Shown one piece after another: positions 51,494 to 60,709 of a stretch of 64,000 nt of DNA (position 1 is the first letter of the stretch; every line of letters starts with the position of its first letter). The DNA comes from Alsobacter metallidurans (GTDB lineage Bacteria; Pseudomonadota; Alphaproteobacteria; Rhizobiales; Beijerinckiaceae), in contig NZ_BMES01000001.1 of the NCBI RefSeq assembly GCF_014636935.1, positions 1,679,782 through 1,743,781 on the forward strand, in the 5' to 3' direction. The notes under the pieces were generated by a model. The model ran no database searches. It was not told the DNA's origin and saw nothing but the letters and a program-made list of their open reading frames with translations. A program made the position numbers and the translations under genes.

Positions 51494-53311
51494 CTACGGC
51501 GGCGCGGTGTGCTTGCGCACCCGCCAGCCGCGGATTGCGAGGCGGAGCTTTGCGAGCGCCTGTTCCCACCAGGGTTTTGGCGTCGGGAGGTCCTCGTCCT
51601 CCTCGGTCGCCTCCAGGATCAGGCCGGCGAGGCGCACCTTCTCGTGCACCACGTCATGCGCGATGAGGCTCGCGGCCCCGAGATCGATGCGGTCATTCTC
51701 CTGCGGCGCGTCGTCGAGCCGTTGCGCAAACAACTCGGCGACAGTCATCGCGCGTTCGTCCGAGCCGATGTCGAGCCCATAAAGGTCCGCGATCGCTCCG
51801 ATGCTGAGGCTGCCGTCAAACGGGAACTCCGCCATCGCTTCGGGGGCAGGGGCCATCCCGTCCACCGCGAAGAAGCGGTCGAGGCGGGCCAGCCGAGAAG
51901 TCGGGGCGAGAAAATATCCGTAGTCGCGCGTTTGCAGGGCGCCGGCCTCCGCCGGCTCGAGGATTTTGCCGTCGCGCACCACCAGCACCGGCTTCACCCA
52001 GGCCGGCAGGGCGCGGTGGCGCGCGGCCGGGCTTTGCTCCAGCAACGGGTAGCCGACGAGCTCGGCGTCGAGCTGGCCGGGAAGATCGATCTCGATGCGC
52101 TGCACTTCCGGGGCGGGATCCCGCAATGCGACGCCCAGCCTGCGTCCCGCATAGCCGATGGTCCAGCCCTGCACGATAAGCGACACCACCACGACCACGA
52201 AGGCGACGTTGAAATAGATCTCGGCCCCAGGCATCCCGGCGAGCGTCGGGATGGTGGCGAGAAAGATCGAGACGCCGCCGCGCAGGCCGACCCAGGAGAT
52301 GAAGGTCATCTCGCGACGCGAGAACCGGAACGGCGCAAGGCACAGGAAGACAGCCAGCGGCCGCGCCACGATGATCAGCACGACCGCGAGGGCGAGCGCC
52401 GGCGCGAGCACGGGCAAAATCAGCTTCGGCGACACCAAAAGGCCGAGCAGGGTGAACAGCGCGATCTGGCAGAGCCAGGTCGCCGTGTCGTGGAAGCTCG
52501 CAATGGACGCATAGGCCCGCACCGGCCTGTTGCCGACGATCAGCCCCGCCACGTAGGCGGCCAGGAACCCGCTCGCGCCGATGATCTGCGCCAGCGCAAA
52601 TACGACGAGAGCGGCCGTCACCACGAAGGCCGGATGCAGCCCGGCCGGAAGGCTCAGCCGGTTAAGCACGAACACGAGGCCGAACCCGCCAAGCCCGCCG
52701 ATGAACACGCCGAGCGAGGCTTCGCGGACCACCGCCATGACGACATGCGCCGCATCGGTCCCGGGGCCGCCGGCCGCGATCTCGACCAGCACCACCGTCA
52801 GCAGCACCGCGAAGGGGTCGTTGGTGCCGGATTCGACCTCCAACGTCGCGCCCACCCGCCGTTTCAACTGAAGGCCACCGGTGCGCAGCAGAAAGAACAC
52901 CACCGCGGCGTCCGTCGAGGCTACGATCGCGCCGATCAGCAGCGCCGGCGTCCAAGGCAGTCCGAGCAGCAGCTTGGCCACCGCGCCCGTGATCCCGGCC
53001 GTGAGCAGCACGCCCACGGACGCGAGGACGCCAGCCGGCCCCAGCACCGACCGGATCGTGCCGGCGCGTGTCCGCAAGCCGCCGTCGAACAGGATGATCG
53101 CGATCGCGGCCGAGCCGATCAGATAGGTGAGGCCGTAATCGCTAAACGCGACGCCGCCGGGCCCGCTGTCGCCGGCCAGCATGCCGACGCCCAGAAACAC
53201 GAGCAGGATTGGAACGCCGAAACGCGACGCCGCGAGGCTGGACAAAATACCGATCAACGCCGCCGCGGAGGCGAAAAGAAGCGTTGCATGGGCATGAAAA
53301 AGAGCTTGCAT
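51494..53311 (-). CDS. Potassium/proton antiporter, CPA1 family (NhaP2/CvrA-like)
   Basis: 605 aa from ATG 53311 (MQALFHAHATLLF). About twelve membrane segments with IVASTDAAVVFFLL (ion-binding Asp), EVESGTNDPFAVLL and ISWVGLRGGVSIFLATIP. The cytosolic C-terminus (from about 400) holds a TrkA-C-like domain (EIDLPGQLDAELVGYPL) and a CorC-like domain. It exports K+ or Na+ in exchange for protons. Divergent from coaD. Confidence 0.88.
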   Translation of the reverse strand: MQALFHAHATLLFASAAALIGILSSLAASRFGVPILLVFLGVGMLAGDSGPGGVAFSDYGLTYLIGSAAIAIILFDGGLRTRAGTIRSVLGPAGVLASVGVLLTAGITGAVAKLLLGLPWTPALLIGAIVASTDAAVVFFLLRTGGLQLKRRVGATLEVESGTNDPFAVLLTVVLVEIAAGGPGTDAAHVVMAVVREASLGVFIGGLGGFGLVFVLNRLSLPAGLHPAFVVTAALVVFALAQIIGASGFLAAYVAGLIVGNRPVRAYASIASFHDTATWLCQIALFTLLGLLVSPKLILPVLAPALALAVVLIIVARPLAVFLCLAPFRFSRREMTFISWVGLRGGVSIFLATIPTLAGMPGAEIYFNVAFVVVVVSLIVQGWTIGYAGRRLGVALRDPAPEVQRIEIDLPGQLDAELVGYPLLEQSPAARHRALPAWVKPVLVVRDGKILEPAEAGALQTRDYGYFLAPTSRLARLDRFFAVDGMAPAPEAMAEFPFDGSLSIGAIADLYGLDIGSDERAMTVAELFAQRLDDAPQENDRIDLGAASLIAHDVVHEKVRLAGLILEATEEDEDLPTPKPWWEQALAKLRLAIRGWRVRKHTAPP

Positions 53312-53457
53312 GCCAGCACTATCGGGGGTGGGTCCGACCGGAACAAGCCTCATGGGCTCTCTTTCCGGCAATTTGGCCGGTGTCATCGTCGCGGCCGGCC
53401 CGCGCCAAATCTCCGCCCCGGCTTGCCCGCCCTTCGCCCGCGCGATAAGGCTTGCGC

Positions 53458-53976
53458 ATGTCAGCGATCCGCGCGCCCCGCACGGCCTTTTACGCCGGCT
53501 CGTTCGATCCCATCACGAACGGCCACCTCGACGTCGTCCGCCACGCCTGCCGGCTGGCCGAGACGCTCGTGGTCGCCATCGGGGTGCACCCCGGCAAGGC
53601 GCCGTTGTTCTCGGTCGAGGCCCGCCGGGAGATGATCGAGGCGGAATTCCAGTCGCTGGCGGCCGAGACCGGGGCGGCGATGCGCGTCGTCACCTTCGGC
53701 GACCTCGCCATCGACGCGGCCCGTCGCGAGGGCGCGACGCTGCTCATCCGCGGCCTGCGCGACGGCACGGACCTCGACTACGAAATGCAGATGGCGGGCA
53801 TGAACAGCGCCATGGCGCCCGACATCGCGACGGTGTTTCTGCCGGCCTCGCCAATGGTCCGCCCCATCACGGCCACGCTCGTGCGCCAGATCGCCTCGAT
53901 GGGAGGCGACGTTTCCCGCTTCGTGCCCGCCGGCGTCGCCGCCCGCCTTCGCGCCAAGTTCCCCGCGAAAGCCTGA
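53458..53976 (+). CDS. coaD: Phosphopantetheine adenylyltransferase
   Basis: 172 aa from ATG at 53458 (a TTG is in frame six bases earlier). [19 protein letters not shown] contains the T/HxGH nucleotidylyltransferase motif; [21 protein letters not shown] and [16 protein letters not shown] are family signatures. It makes dephospho-CoA, the penultimate CoA step. Confidence 0.95.
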   Translation: MSAIRAPRTAFYAGSFDPITNGHLDVVRHACRLAETLVVAIGVHPGKAPLFSVEARREMIEAEFQSLAAETGAAMRVVTFGDLAIDAARREGATLLIRGLRDGTDLDYEMQMAGMNSAMAPDIATVFLPASPMVRPITATLVRQIASMGGDVSRFVPAGVAARLRAKFPAKA

Positions 53977-54008
53977 CGGGCCAGCGCCAACACTTCTCTG
54001 GAGGATCC

Positions 54009-54563
54009 ATGAACAGACGTCACGTGGTCGCCCTTGCCCTCGCTGCCGGGTTGCTTGCCGCTGCGCCCGCCTCGGCGCAGACCGCCGACCCGCAGAACAC
54101 GCTGGTGCTCACCACCAAGGACGGCAAAGTGACCATCCGCCTGCGGCCGGATCTTGCGCCCAAGCACGTCGAGCAGGTGAAGGCGTTGGCCAAGCGCGGC
54201 TTCTACGACGGCATCGTGTTCCATCGCGTGATCGACGGCTTCATGGCCCAGACCGGCGACCCCACCGGCACCGGCACGGGCGGCTCCGACCTGCCGAACC
54301 TGCCGGCCGAGTTCTCGCGCGAGCCTTTCAAGCGCGGCACTCTCGGCATGGCGCGGTCCAACTCGCCGAACTCCGCCAACAGCCAGTTCTTCATCTGTTT
54401 TGGGGACGCCAGCTTCCTGAACGGCCAGTACACGGTGTTCGGCGAAGTCACGTCCGGGATGGACGTCGTCGACAAGATCAAGAAGGGCGACCCGAACGCC
54501 AACGGCCTCGTGAAGAGCCCGGACAAGATCGTCAGCCTGAAGCTCGCGGCCGACGCCAAGTAG
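54009..54563 (+). CDS. Peptidyl-prolyl cis-trans isomerase, cyclophilin type, exported
   Basis: 184 aa with signal peptide (about 1-23, APASAQ). Cyclophilin core: [20 protein letters not shown] with the catalytic Arg, GTLGMARSNSPNSANSQFFI and NGQYTVFGEV. The signal peptide predicts a periplasmic folding role, unlike the next gene. Confidence 0.92.
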   Translation: MNRRHVVALALAAGLLAAAPASAQTADPQNTLVLTTKDGKVTIRLRPDLAPKHVEQVKALAKRGFYDGIVFHRVIDGFMAQTGDPTGTGTGGSDLPNLPAEFSREPFKRGTLGMARSNSPNSANSQFFICFGDASFLNGQYTVFGEVTSGMDVVDKIKKGDPNANGLVKSPDKIVSLKLAADAK

Positions 54564-54612
54564 CCACGTCAAGCAAGAGCACGCCAAAACCCCACGGGCG
54601 AAAGGAGCCACC

Positions 54613-55077
54613 ATGGCCGATCCCGCAAACACCCTCATTCTCGAAACCACCCAGGGCCGCGTCGTCATCGAGATGCGTCCGGACCTGGCGCCCGGGCACG
54701 TCGCCCGCATCGCCGAGCTCGCACGCTCGGGCTTCTATGACGGCGTGCCGTTCCATCGCGTGATCGAGGGCTTCATGGCCCAGACCGGCGACCCGACCGG
54801 CACCGGCATGGGCGGCTCCGGCCAGAAGCTCAAGGCCGAGTTCAACGGCGAGCCGCACAAGCGCGGCGTCTGCTCCATGGCGCGTGCGCAGGACCCGAAC
54901 TCCGGCGACAGCCAGTTCTTTATCGTCTTCGATGACGCCGGCTTCCTGGATCGCCAGTACACGGTCTGGGGCAAGGTCACCGAGGGCATGGAAAACGTGG
55001 ACAAGATCAAGCGCGGCGAGCCCGTGAAGGATCCGGACAAGATCGTCACCGCCCGCATGGGCGACCAGGCGGCCTGA
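54613..55077 (+). CDS. Peptidyl-prolyl cis-trans isomerase, cyclophilin type, cytosolic
   Basis: 154 aa, no signal peptide. [37 protein letters not shown] and [13 protein letters not shown] are the cyclophilin motifs. Clearly a paralogue of the preceding gene, giving a periplasmic/cytosolic pair. GAAAGGAGCC precedes the ATG. Confidence 0.92.
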   Translation: MADPANTLILETTQGRVVIEMRPDLAPGHVARIAELARSGFYDGVPFHRVIEGFMAQTGDPTGTGMGGSGQKLKAEFNGEPHKRGVCSMARAQDPNSGDSQFFIVFDDAGFLDRQYTVWGKVTEGMENVDKIKRGEPVKDPDKIVTARMGDQAA

Positions 55078-55093
55078 TCCGCCGCGAGTGCAG

Positions 55094-55222
55094 CTCTCTC
55101 CCGCGAAGCGGGGGGAGATGTCGGCGCAGCCGACAGAGGGGGCGCCGGGGCAGGGCGCCCCTTTGCGTTCCGGTGGGCTCCCGCCCCCTCCTTGTCCCGC
55201 CCCCGCTTTGCGGGAGAGGGGA
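55094..55222. repeat. Intergenic palindromic repeat (alphaproteobacterial type)
   Basis: Several nested inverted repeats between ppi and queA. CTCTCCCGCGAAGCGGGGG at the left is mirrored by CCCCGCTTTGCGGGAGAGG at the right, with smaller GC-rich hairpins (TCGGCGCAGCCGA) inside. Resembles dispersed RIME/REP-like elements of Hyphomicrobiales. Non-coding. Confidence 0.7.
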
Positions 55223-55252
55223 CGCGCTTCATGGCGCCCATTCAGAGTACGC

Positions 55253-56347
55253 ATGAAAGTCGACCTCTTCGATTTCGAACTTCCCGAAGCGAGCATCGCC
55301 CTGCGCCCCGCGCAGCCTCGCGACGCCGCGCGCATGCTGGTGGTGCGCCCGGGCTCAACGCTGGAGGACCGGGTCGTCCGCGACTTGCCCGACCTGCTCC
55401 AGCCGGGCGATCGTCTCGTGGTGAACGACACGCGCGTGATCCCGGCGCGGCTCGACGGCGTGCGGGTGCGCGGCGAAGCAGTGGCGCATATCCAGGCGAC
55501 TTTGCATCTGCGAGAGGGGCCGGACCTTTGGCGCGCCTTCGTGAGGCCGGCCAAGCGGCTCGCCGTCGGAGAGCGCGTCCGCTTTGGCGAGAGCGGAGAG
55601 AGCATGGCCTGCATGCTCGCCAGCCTCGACGCCGAGGTGGCGGAGAAAGGCGAGGGCGGCGAGGTGCTGCTGCGCTTCGCGTTCACGGGCCCGGCCCTGG
55701 ACGAGGCCATCGCGCGCGTCGGCCACATCCCGCTGCCACCCTATATCGCGGCCAAGCGCGGCGAGGACGAGCGCGACCTGAGCGACTACCAGACCCTGTT
55801 TGCCGAGCACGAGGGCGCAGTCGCGGCCCCCACGGCGGGCCTTCATTTCACGCCGGAGCTCACCGATCGCCTTGTGGCGCGCGGCGTGGGGCTGACCCGG
55901 CTGACCCTGCATGTCGGCGCCGGCACCTTTCTGCCGGTGAAAGCGGACGACACCGCCGACCACAAGATGCACGCCGAATGGGGCATGATCTCCCATGAGG
56001 CCGCCGACGCTCTGAACGCCACGCGGGCGGCGGGCGGCCGGATCATCTCCGTCGGCACAACCTCGCTGCGCCTGCTGGAAAGCGCCGCGACCGACGATGG
56101 CCGTTTCGCGCCCTGGCAGGGTCAGACCTCGATCTTCATCACCCCGGGCTATCGCTTCCGGGCCGTGGACGCGCTGATGACCAATTTTCACCTGCCGCGC
56201 TCGACGCTGTTCATGCTGGTGAGCGCCTTTAGCGGCCTCGAGACCATGCGGGACGCCTACGCGCACGCGATCGCGACCGGCTATCGCTTCTACTCCTACG
56301 GGGACGCCAGCCTGCTGTTCCCGGCCGCGCCGGAGAGCCGCCCATGA
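55253..56347 (+). CDS. queA: S-adenosylmethionine:tRNA ribosyltransferase-isomerase
   Basis: 364 aa starting [20 protein letters not shown], the standard QueA opening. Further motifs: [46 protein letters not shown], and [17 protein letters not shown]. It adds the epoxycyclopentane ring of epoxyqueuosine to tRNA. The stop overlaps the tgt start (ATGA). Confidence 0.96.
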   Translation: MKVDLFDFELPEASIALRPAQPRDAARMLVVRPGSTLEDRVVRDLPDLLQPGDRLVVNDTRVIPARLDGVRVRGEAVAHIQATLHLREGPDLWRAFVRPAKRLAVGERVRFGESGESMACMLASLDAEVAEKGEGGEVLLRFAFTGPALDEAIARVGHIPLPPYIAAKRGEDERDLSDYQTLFAEHEGAVAAPTAGLHFTPELTDRLVARGVGLTRLTLHVGAGTFLPVKADDTADHKMHAEWGMISHEAADALNATRAAGGRIISVGTTSLRLLESAATDDGRFAPWQGQTSIFITPGYRFRAVDALMTNFHLPRSTLFMLVSAFSGLETMRDAYAHAIATGYRFYSYGDASLLFPAAPESRP

Positions 56348-57498
56348 GCCTCGTGGACACCCCCGTCGAGGACTTCACCTTCACGCTGGCGGCGACGGAC
56401 GGAAAAGCCCGCACGGGCGAGATCCGCATGCCGCGCGGCGTCATCCGCACGCCGGCCTTCATGCCGGTGGGCACCGCCGGCACCGTAAAGGCGATGTATC
56501 CTGAGCAGGTGAAGGCCCTGGGCGCGGATGTCGTGCTGGGCAACACCTACCACCTGATGCTGCGCCCCGGCGCGGAGCGCGTCGCGCGCCTCGGCGGCCT
56601 GCACAAGATGATGAACTGGCAGTACCCGATCCTCACCGACTCGGGCGGCTTCCAGGTCATGTCGCTGGCGCAGTTGCGTAAGCTCGACGAGAACGGCGTC
56701 ACGTTCCGCTCGCACGTGGACGGCGCCAAGCACGTGCTCACGCCCGAGCGCTCGATCGAGATTCAGGGCCTGCTCGGCTCCGACATCCAGATGCAGCTCG
56801 ACGAATGCGTGAAGCTGCCCTGCTCGGACGCCGAGGCCGAACGCGCGATGGAGTTGAGCCTGCGCTGGGCCGAACGCTCCCGCGCCGCCTTCGGCGAACA
56901 GCCCGGCAAGGCGCTCTACGGCATCGTGCAGGGTGGGGCGGTTCCGGATCTGCGCGTGCGCAGCGCCCAGCAACTCGCCGCCATGGGGTTCAAAGGCTAC
57001 TCCATCGGCGGCCTCGCGGTGGGTGAGCCGCAGGATGTGATGCTCTCCATGATCGAGACCGTGGAACCGCATCTGCCGCGCGAGAAGCCGCGCTATCTCA
57101 TGGGCGTCGGCACGCCGGACGACCTTATCGAGGCCGTGCGCCGCGGGGTCGACATGTTCGACTGCGTGATGCCGACCCGCGCCGGGCGCCACGGCCAGGT
57201 GTTCTCCCGCATGGGCAAGCTCAACCTGCGCAACGCCCGCCACGCCGACGATCCGCGCCCGATCGACGAGCAGTCGAGCTGCCCGGCCGCGCGCGACAAC
57301 AGCCGCGCGTATCTCCACCACCTCGTGAAGGCCGGCGAGATCCTCGGCATGATGCTGCTCACCTGGGTGAACCTCGCCTACTACCAGGACCTCACGGCCG
57401 GCATGCGCAAGGCCATCGCGGACGGTCGCTACGACGACTTCGCGGCGGAAACCAAGGACGGCTGGGCCCGCGGGGATCTGGAGCCCTGGGCCGGGTAG
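56344..57498 (+). CDS. tgt: Queuine tRNA-ribosyltransferase
   Basis: 384 aa. [40 protein letters not shown] with the catalytic Asp, [15 protein letters not shown], and [14 protein letters not shown]. It exchanges G34 for preQ1 in tRNAs with GUN anticodons. The expected three Cys and His of the zinc site are only partly apparent in [20 protein letters not shown]. Coupled to queA. Confidence 0.95.
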   Translation: MSLVDTPVEDFTFTLAATDGKARTGEIRMPRGVIRTPAFMPVGTAGTVKAMYPEQVKALGADVVLGNTYHLMLRPGAERVARLGGLHKMMNWQYPILTDSGGFQVMSLAQLRKLDENGVTFRSHVDGAKHVLTPERSIEIQGLLGSDIQMQLDECVKLPCSDAEAERAMELSLRWAERSRAAFGEQPGKALYGIVQGGAVPDLRVRSAQQLAAMGFKGYSIGGLAVGEPQDVMLSMIETVEPHLPREKPRYLMGVGTPDDLIEAVRRGVDMFDCVMPTRAGRHGQVFSRMGKLNLRNARHADDPRPIDEQSSCPAARDNSRAYLHHLVKAGEILGMMLLTWVNLAYYQDLTAGMRKAIADGRYDDFAAETKDGWARGDLEPWAG

Positions 57499-57516
57499 GG
57501 GACGAGCGCAAACACG

Positions 57517-57628
57517 CCCCCTCTCCCCGGCACGGGGAGAGGGTGGGGTGAGGGTGGTCGTCATCCCCTCATCCGACCTCGCTTCGCTCGGCCACCTTCT
57601 CCCCGTGCCGGGGAGAAGGGAGAGGGCG
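57517..57628. repeat. Intergenic palindromic repeat, second type
   Basis: Two hairpins facing each other: CCCTCTCCCCGGCACGGGGA at the left (57519-57543) and CCTTCTCCCCGTGCCGGGGA at the right (57595-57619), which are near inverse copies. A short segment ending TCGCTTCGCTCGG lies between. A common dispersed element in Hyphomicrobiales genomes; it lies between tgt and sdhE and may terminate or stabilise the tgt mRNA. Confidence 0.75.
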
Positions 57629-57698
57629 CGGCGCCGTGCGCCATGACAGGCGCGGGCTGCGCCGCTATACAGGCCCGCAACGACCACGGAGCCTCGCC

Positions 57699-57995
57699 AT
57701 GACCGGCACCACCCGCACCAGCGCTGACCTCGACCCGCGCCGCCGCAAGGTGCTGTTTCGCTCCTGGCACCGCGGCATGCGCGAGATGGACCTCATCATG
57801 GGCCAGTTCGCGGATGCGCAGATCGACCAATTGACCGACGCCGAACTCGACATATACGAGCACCTGATCGAGGCCCCGGATCGCGACATCCTGATGTGGC
57901 TCACCGGCGAGGCGCCGACGCCGGCGAACTACGACACGCCGGTGTTTCACCGCATCAAGGCGTTCCACACCCATCTGGGGCCGATCAACGTCTAA
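57699..57995 (+). CDS. sdhE: FAD assembly factor SdhE (succinate dehydrogenase assembly factor 2)
   Basis: 98 aa. RRRKVLFRSWHRGMREMDLI contains the RGxxE-type motif required for covalent FAD attachment to SdhA, followed by LTDAELDIYEHLIEAPDRDI and LMWLTG. The ATG at 57699 follows CGGAG. Length is normal for the family. Confidence 0.9.
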   Translation: MTGTTRTSADLDPRRRKVLFRSWHRGMREMDLIMGQFADAQIDQLTDAELDIYEHLIEAPDRDILMWLTGEAPTPANYDTPVFHRIKAFHTHLGPINV

Positions 57996-58025
57996 CGCGG
58001 CCACACCGCACGAGGGGAATAGCGC

Positions 58026-58430
58026 ATGATCGGGCGGCTCAACCACGTCGCGATCGCGGTGACGAACATCGACGCCGCCTCGGCGCTTTATCGCGATACG
58101 CTGGGCGCCGACGTGTCGCCCCCGACCGACCAGCCGGAGCACGGCGTCACGGTGGTGTTCGTCAACCTGCCCAACACCAAGATCGAGTTTCTCCAGCCGC
58201 TGGGCGAGAACTCGCCCATCGCCAAGTTCCTGGAGAAGAACCCGGACGGCGGCATCCACCACGTCTGCTACGAGGTGGACGACATTCTGGCTGCCCGCGA
58301 CCGCCTGAAGGCGACCGGCGCGCGCGTACTGGGCGACGGAACGCCGCGCATCGGCGCGCACGGCAAGCCGGTGTTGTTTCTTCATCCCAAGGACTTCAAC
58401 GGCACGCTGGTGGAGTTGGAGCAGGCGTGA
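58026..58430 (+). CDS. mce: Methylmalonyl-CoA epimerase
   Basis: 134 aa VOC-fold metalloenzyme. LNHVAIAVTNIDAA (metal His), FLQPLGENSPIAKFLEKNP, GGIHHVCYEVDDI and GTLVELEQ (last ligand Glu). It interconverts methylmalonyl-CoA epimers in propionyl-CoA metabolism. Thirty bases after sdhE. Confidence 0.93.
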   Translation: MIGRLNHVAIAVTNIDAASALYRDTLGADVSPPTDQPEHGVTVVFVNLPNTKIEFLQPLGENSPIAKFLEKNPDGGIHHVCYEVDDILAARDRLKATGARVLGDGTPRIGAHGKPVLFLHPKDFNGTLVELEQA

Positions 58431-58466
58431 GCCGCCCCCGCCAGCCGCCGCAACAACGAGCACCAC

Positions 58467-58697
58467 ATGAGCATCACGGGCGGCCTGGCGCTGTACTTCA
58501 TCATCTGGTGGCTGACGCTGTTTGCGGTGCTGCCGATCGGCGTGCGCAGCCAGCATGAGGACGGAACGGTGTCGGACGGCACCGAGCCCGGCGCCCCCAT
58601 GCTGCCCCGCATGGGCTTCAAGCTGCTGCTCACCACGCTGCTGGCGCTGCCGGTGTTCGGCCTCGCCTGGTACGTGATCGTGGTGGTGGACTGGTGA
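58467..58697 (+). CDS. DUF1467 family small membrane protein
   Basis: 76 aa with two membrane segments (about 5-25 and 50-73). GLALYFIIWWLTLFAVLPIG and VRSQHEDG are the DUF1467 signature, typical of Alphaproteobacteria between mce and proS. Function unknown. Confidence 0.88.
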   Translation: MSITGGLALYFIIWWLTLFAVLPIGVRSQHEDGTVSDGTEPGAPMLPRMGFKLLLTTLLALPVFGLAWYVIVVVDW

Positions 58698-58974
58698 CCG
58701 CGCGAGTGCGCCACAATAACTGGCGCCGGCGCCCCATTTAAAGGCGCCGTGATGCGGCCCGAACGACGCGGCGCTCGATGCTCCCCCGGTGGCGCCCGCC
58801 TCGTAACGTCGGTGGGACTGTACTTCGCGCGTCGTACGACGAGCCGCGCGAAACGCCAACTTTCGACCTTTCGCGCTTGCCACAACGCCGCCTCATCCCA
58901 AAGTCACGCCCTGCTTTGGGATAGTGCAAACCTAAGCCAATGCCGCGCATGAACAGCGTAACCCAGCTACCAAA

Positions 58975-59007
58975 GAAAAAAGGCAAGACTTGCGTCTTGC
59001 CTTTTTG
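58975..59007. terminator. Strong bidirectional rho-independent terminator
   Basis: Stem AGGCAAGAC (58981-58989) with its inverse at 58994-59002 and a TTGC loop. T-runs occur on both strands (TTTTT after the plus copy, TTTTTT on the minus strand), so it can stop transcripts from either side. Confidence 0.85.
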
Positions 59008-59071
59008 GTAGTTTTTCTAGTCTTGAACCCCAGATCTCGTCAGCCGTTTCGGCGCCGGTCAATCCGAATGC

Positions 59072-59263
59072 TCACTGCCCTTCTCGAGCTTTTTGGTCGT
59101 CTTCCTCCCAAGACTTGGACCACGAACCCTTCCCCGTTGGTTCGGGGTGGGCCTGTTGTTGTGTAGAAGACTCATAGCGTAGCAAAAACGGTCTGTCATC
59201 TCTTTGTGCAACCGCCGACGCGAAAAGATGCAGCATCTCGCGCATGGGTTCGTTCGCCGCCAT
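59072..59263 (-). CDS. Possible small protein, unknown (low confidence)
   Basis: 63 codons beginning MAANEPMREMLHLFASAVAQ, then RDDRPFLLRYESS, and ending in a charged tail (SWEEDDQKAREGQ). The minus-strand side of the terminator at 58975-59007 lies about 65 bp past its stop, which is the main support. The ribosome binding site is poor and two other frames are also open here. Confidence 0.3.
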   Translation of the reverse strand: MAANEPMREMLHLFASAVAQRDDRPFLLRYESSTQQQAHPEPTGKGSWSKSWEEDDQKAREGQ

Positions 59264-59377
59264 TCCGCCGCCGGATTCGGTCGCTTGTGTTTTGGGCGGC
59301 GATGGTTTTGATGGTGCGGCGGCCCGCCCAGCGCGCCCGCGCGATTCATGCTGCTCGCACCACGCTTTTGGAACGCC

Positions 59378-60700
59378 ATGCGCCTTTCCCGCTATTTTCT
59401 GCCCATCCTCCGAGAGCCTCCCCGCGAGGCCGAGATCGTGTCGCACCGCCTCATGCTGCGGGCCGGCATGATCCGTCAGGAAGCCGCCGGCATCTACGCC
59501 TGGCTGCCGATGGGCTTGCGCGTGCTCAACAAGATCAGCGCCATCGTGCGCGAGGAGCAGAACCGCGCCGGCGCGATTGAGCTCCTGATGCCCACCATCC
59601 AGTCGGCCGACCTGTGGCGGGAATCCGGCCGCTACGAAGCCTACGGCAAGGAGATGCTGCGCATCGAGGACCGGCACGAGCGCGAGATGCTGTTCGGCCC
59701 CACCAACGAGGAAATGATCACCGAGATCTTCCGCGGCTCGGTGCGCTCCTACCGCGATCTGCCGCTCAACCTCTACCACATCCAGTGGAAGTTCCGGGAC
59801 GAGGTGCGCCCGCGCTTCGGCGTGATGCGCTCGCGCGAGTTCCTGATGAAGGACGCCTATTCGTTCGACATCGACAAGGAGGGCGCGGTCCACTCCTACA
59901 ACAGGATGTTCGCCGCCTATCTGCGCACCTTCCAGCGGCTCGGCCTCACCGCCATCCCGATGCGCGCCGACACGGGCCCCATCGGCGGCGACCTCAGCCA
60001 CGAATTCATCATCCTGGCCTCCACGGGCGAGAGCGAAGTGTACTGCGACAAGGCGATCCTGGATCTGCCGGTCCCGGGCGCGGACACCAACTTCGACGAC
60101 GCCGCCGGCCTCCAGTCGATCTTCGACGCCTATACGACGCCCTATGCGGCCACCAGCGAGATGCACGACGCCGCAGCCTTCGCGCAGGTGCCGGCCGAGC
60201 GCCAGGTCTCGGCGCGCGGCATCGAGGTCGGGCACATCTTCTATTTCGGGACGAAGTACTCCGATCCCATGGGCGCCAAGGTGACGGGCCCCGACGGACA
60301 GGAGCGCCCCGTTCACATGGGCTCTTACGGCATCGGCCCGTCGCGCCTCGTGGCGGCGCTGATCGAGGCCTTCCACGATGAGAACGGCATTGTCTGGCCG
60401 GATTCCATCGCGCCCTTCAACGTCGCGCTGCTGAACCTCAAGGTTGGCGACAGCGCCACGGATGCGGCCTGCGACACGCTTTATTGCGCGCTGGGGGCCC
60501 GCGGGCTCGACGTGCTCTACGACGACCGCGACGACCGGCCGGGCGCCAAGTTCGCGGCCGCCGACCTCATCGGAGCGCCCTGGCAGGTGATCGTCGGCCC
60601 CAAGAGCCTCTCGGATGGCAAGGTGGAGCTGAAGCGGCGCGCGACGGGCGAGCGCACGCTCGTCTCGATCGAGGACGCCGTCGCCCGGCTGACGGCCTGA
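59378..60700 (+). CDS. proS: Prolyl-tRNA synthetase, short alphaproteobacterial type
   Basis: 440 aa from [15 protein letters not shown]. Class II motifs: [48 protein letters not shown], and C-terminal [17 protein letters not shown]. It lacks the roughly 180-residue editing insertion of the E. coli enzyme, as is normal for this clade. The frame extends 30 bases upstream but this start matches the family. Confidence 0.95.
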   Translation: MRLSRYFLPILREPPREAEIVSHRLMLRAGMIRQEAAGIYAWLPMGLRVLNKISAIVREEQNRAGAIELLMPTIQSADLWRESGRYEAYGKEMLRIEDRHEREMLFGPTNEEMITEIFRGSVRSYRDLPLNLYHIQWKFRDEVRPRFGVMRSREFLMKDAYSFDIDKEGAVHSYNRMFAAYLRTFQRLGLTAIPMRADTGPIGGDLSHEFIILASTGESEVYCDKAILDLPVPGADTNFDDAAGLQSIFDAYTTPYAATSEMHDAAAFAQVPAERQVSARGIEVGHIFYFGTKYSDPMGAKVTGPDGQERPVHMGSYGIGPSRLVAALIEAFHDENGIVWPDSIAPFNVALLNLKVGDSATDAACDTLYCALGARGLDVLYDDRDDRPGAKFAAADLIGAPWQVIVGPKSLSDGKVELKRRATGERTLVSIEDAVARLTA

Positions 60701-60709
60701 GCGGGCCGC

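Larger units (their letters stand above)
58698..59377. other. 680-bp stretch between DUF1467 gene and proS; hairpins and a weak minus-strand ORF
   Basis: Somewhat less GC-rich than its surroundings. It contains a 9-bp hairpin (58895-58903 with 58914-58922, ATCCCAAAG), then a strong terminator (58975-59007), and a possible 63-codon minus-strand ORF (59072-59263). The proS promoter must lie in the right part. No tRNA was found. A small RNA ending at the terminator on the plus strand is possible but unproven. Confidence 0.5.

Noticed and set aside
51509-53635. A 708-codon plus-strand open frame opposite the antiporter gene
   Set aside because: Shadow of the CPA1 antiporter, with low-information His/Arg/Gly/Asp-rich translation and no domain.
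58749-58952. 67-codon plus-strand ORF between the DUF1467 gene and proS
   Set aside because: No ribosome binding site, Arg/Ser-rich random-like translation, and a hairpin lies in its 3' part.
59020-59045. Possible tRNA T-loop (GGGTTCAAGAC on the minus strand)
   Set aside because: No acceptor stem, anticodon arm or D-loop can be formed around it.
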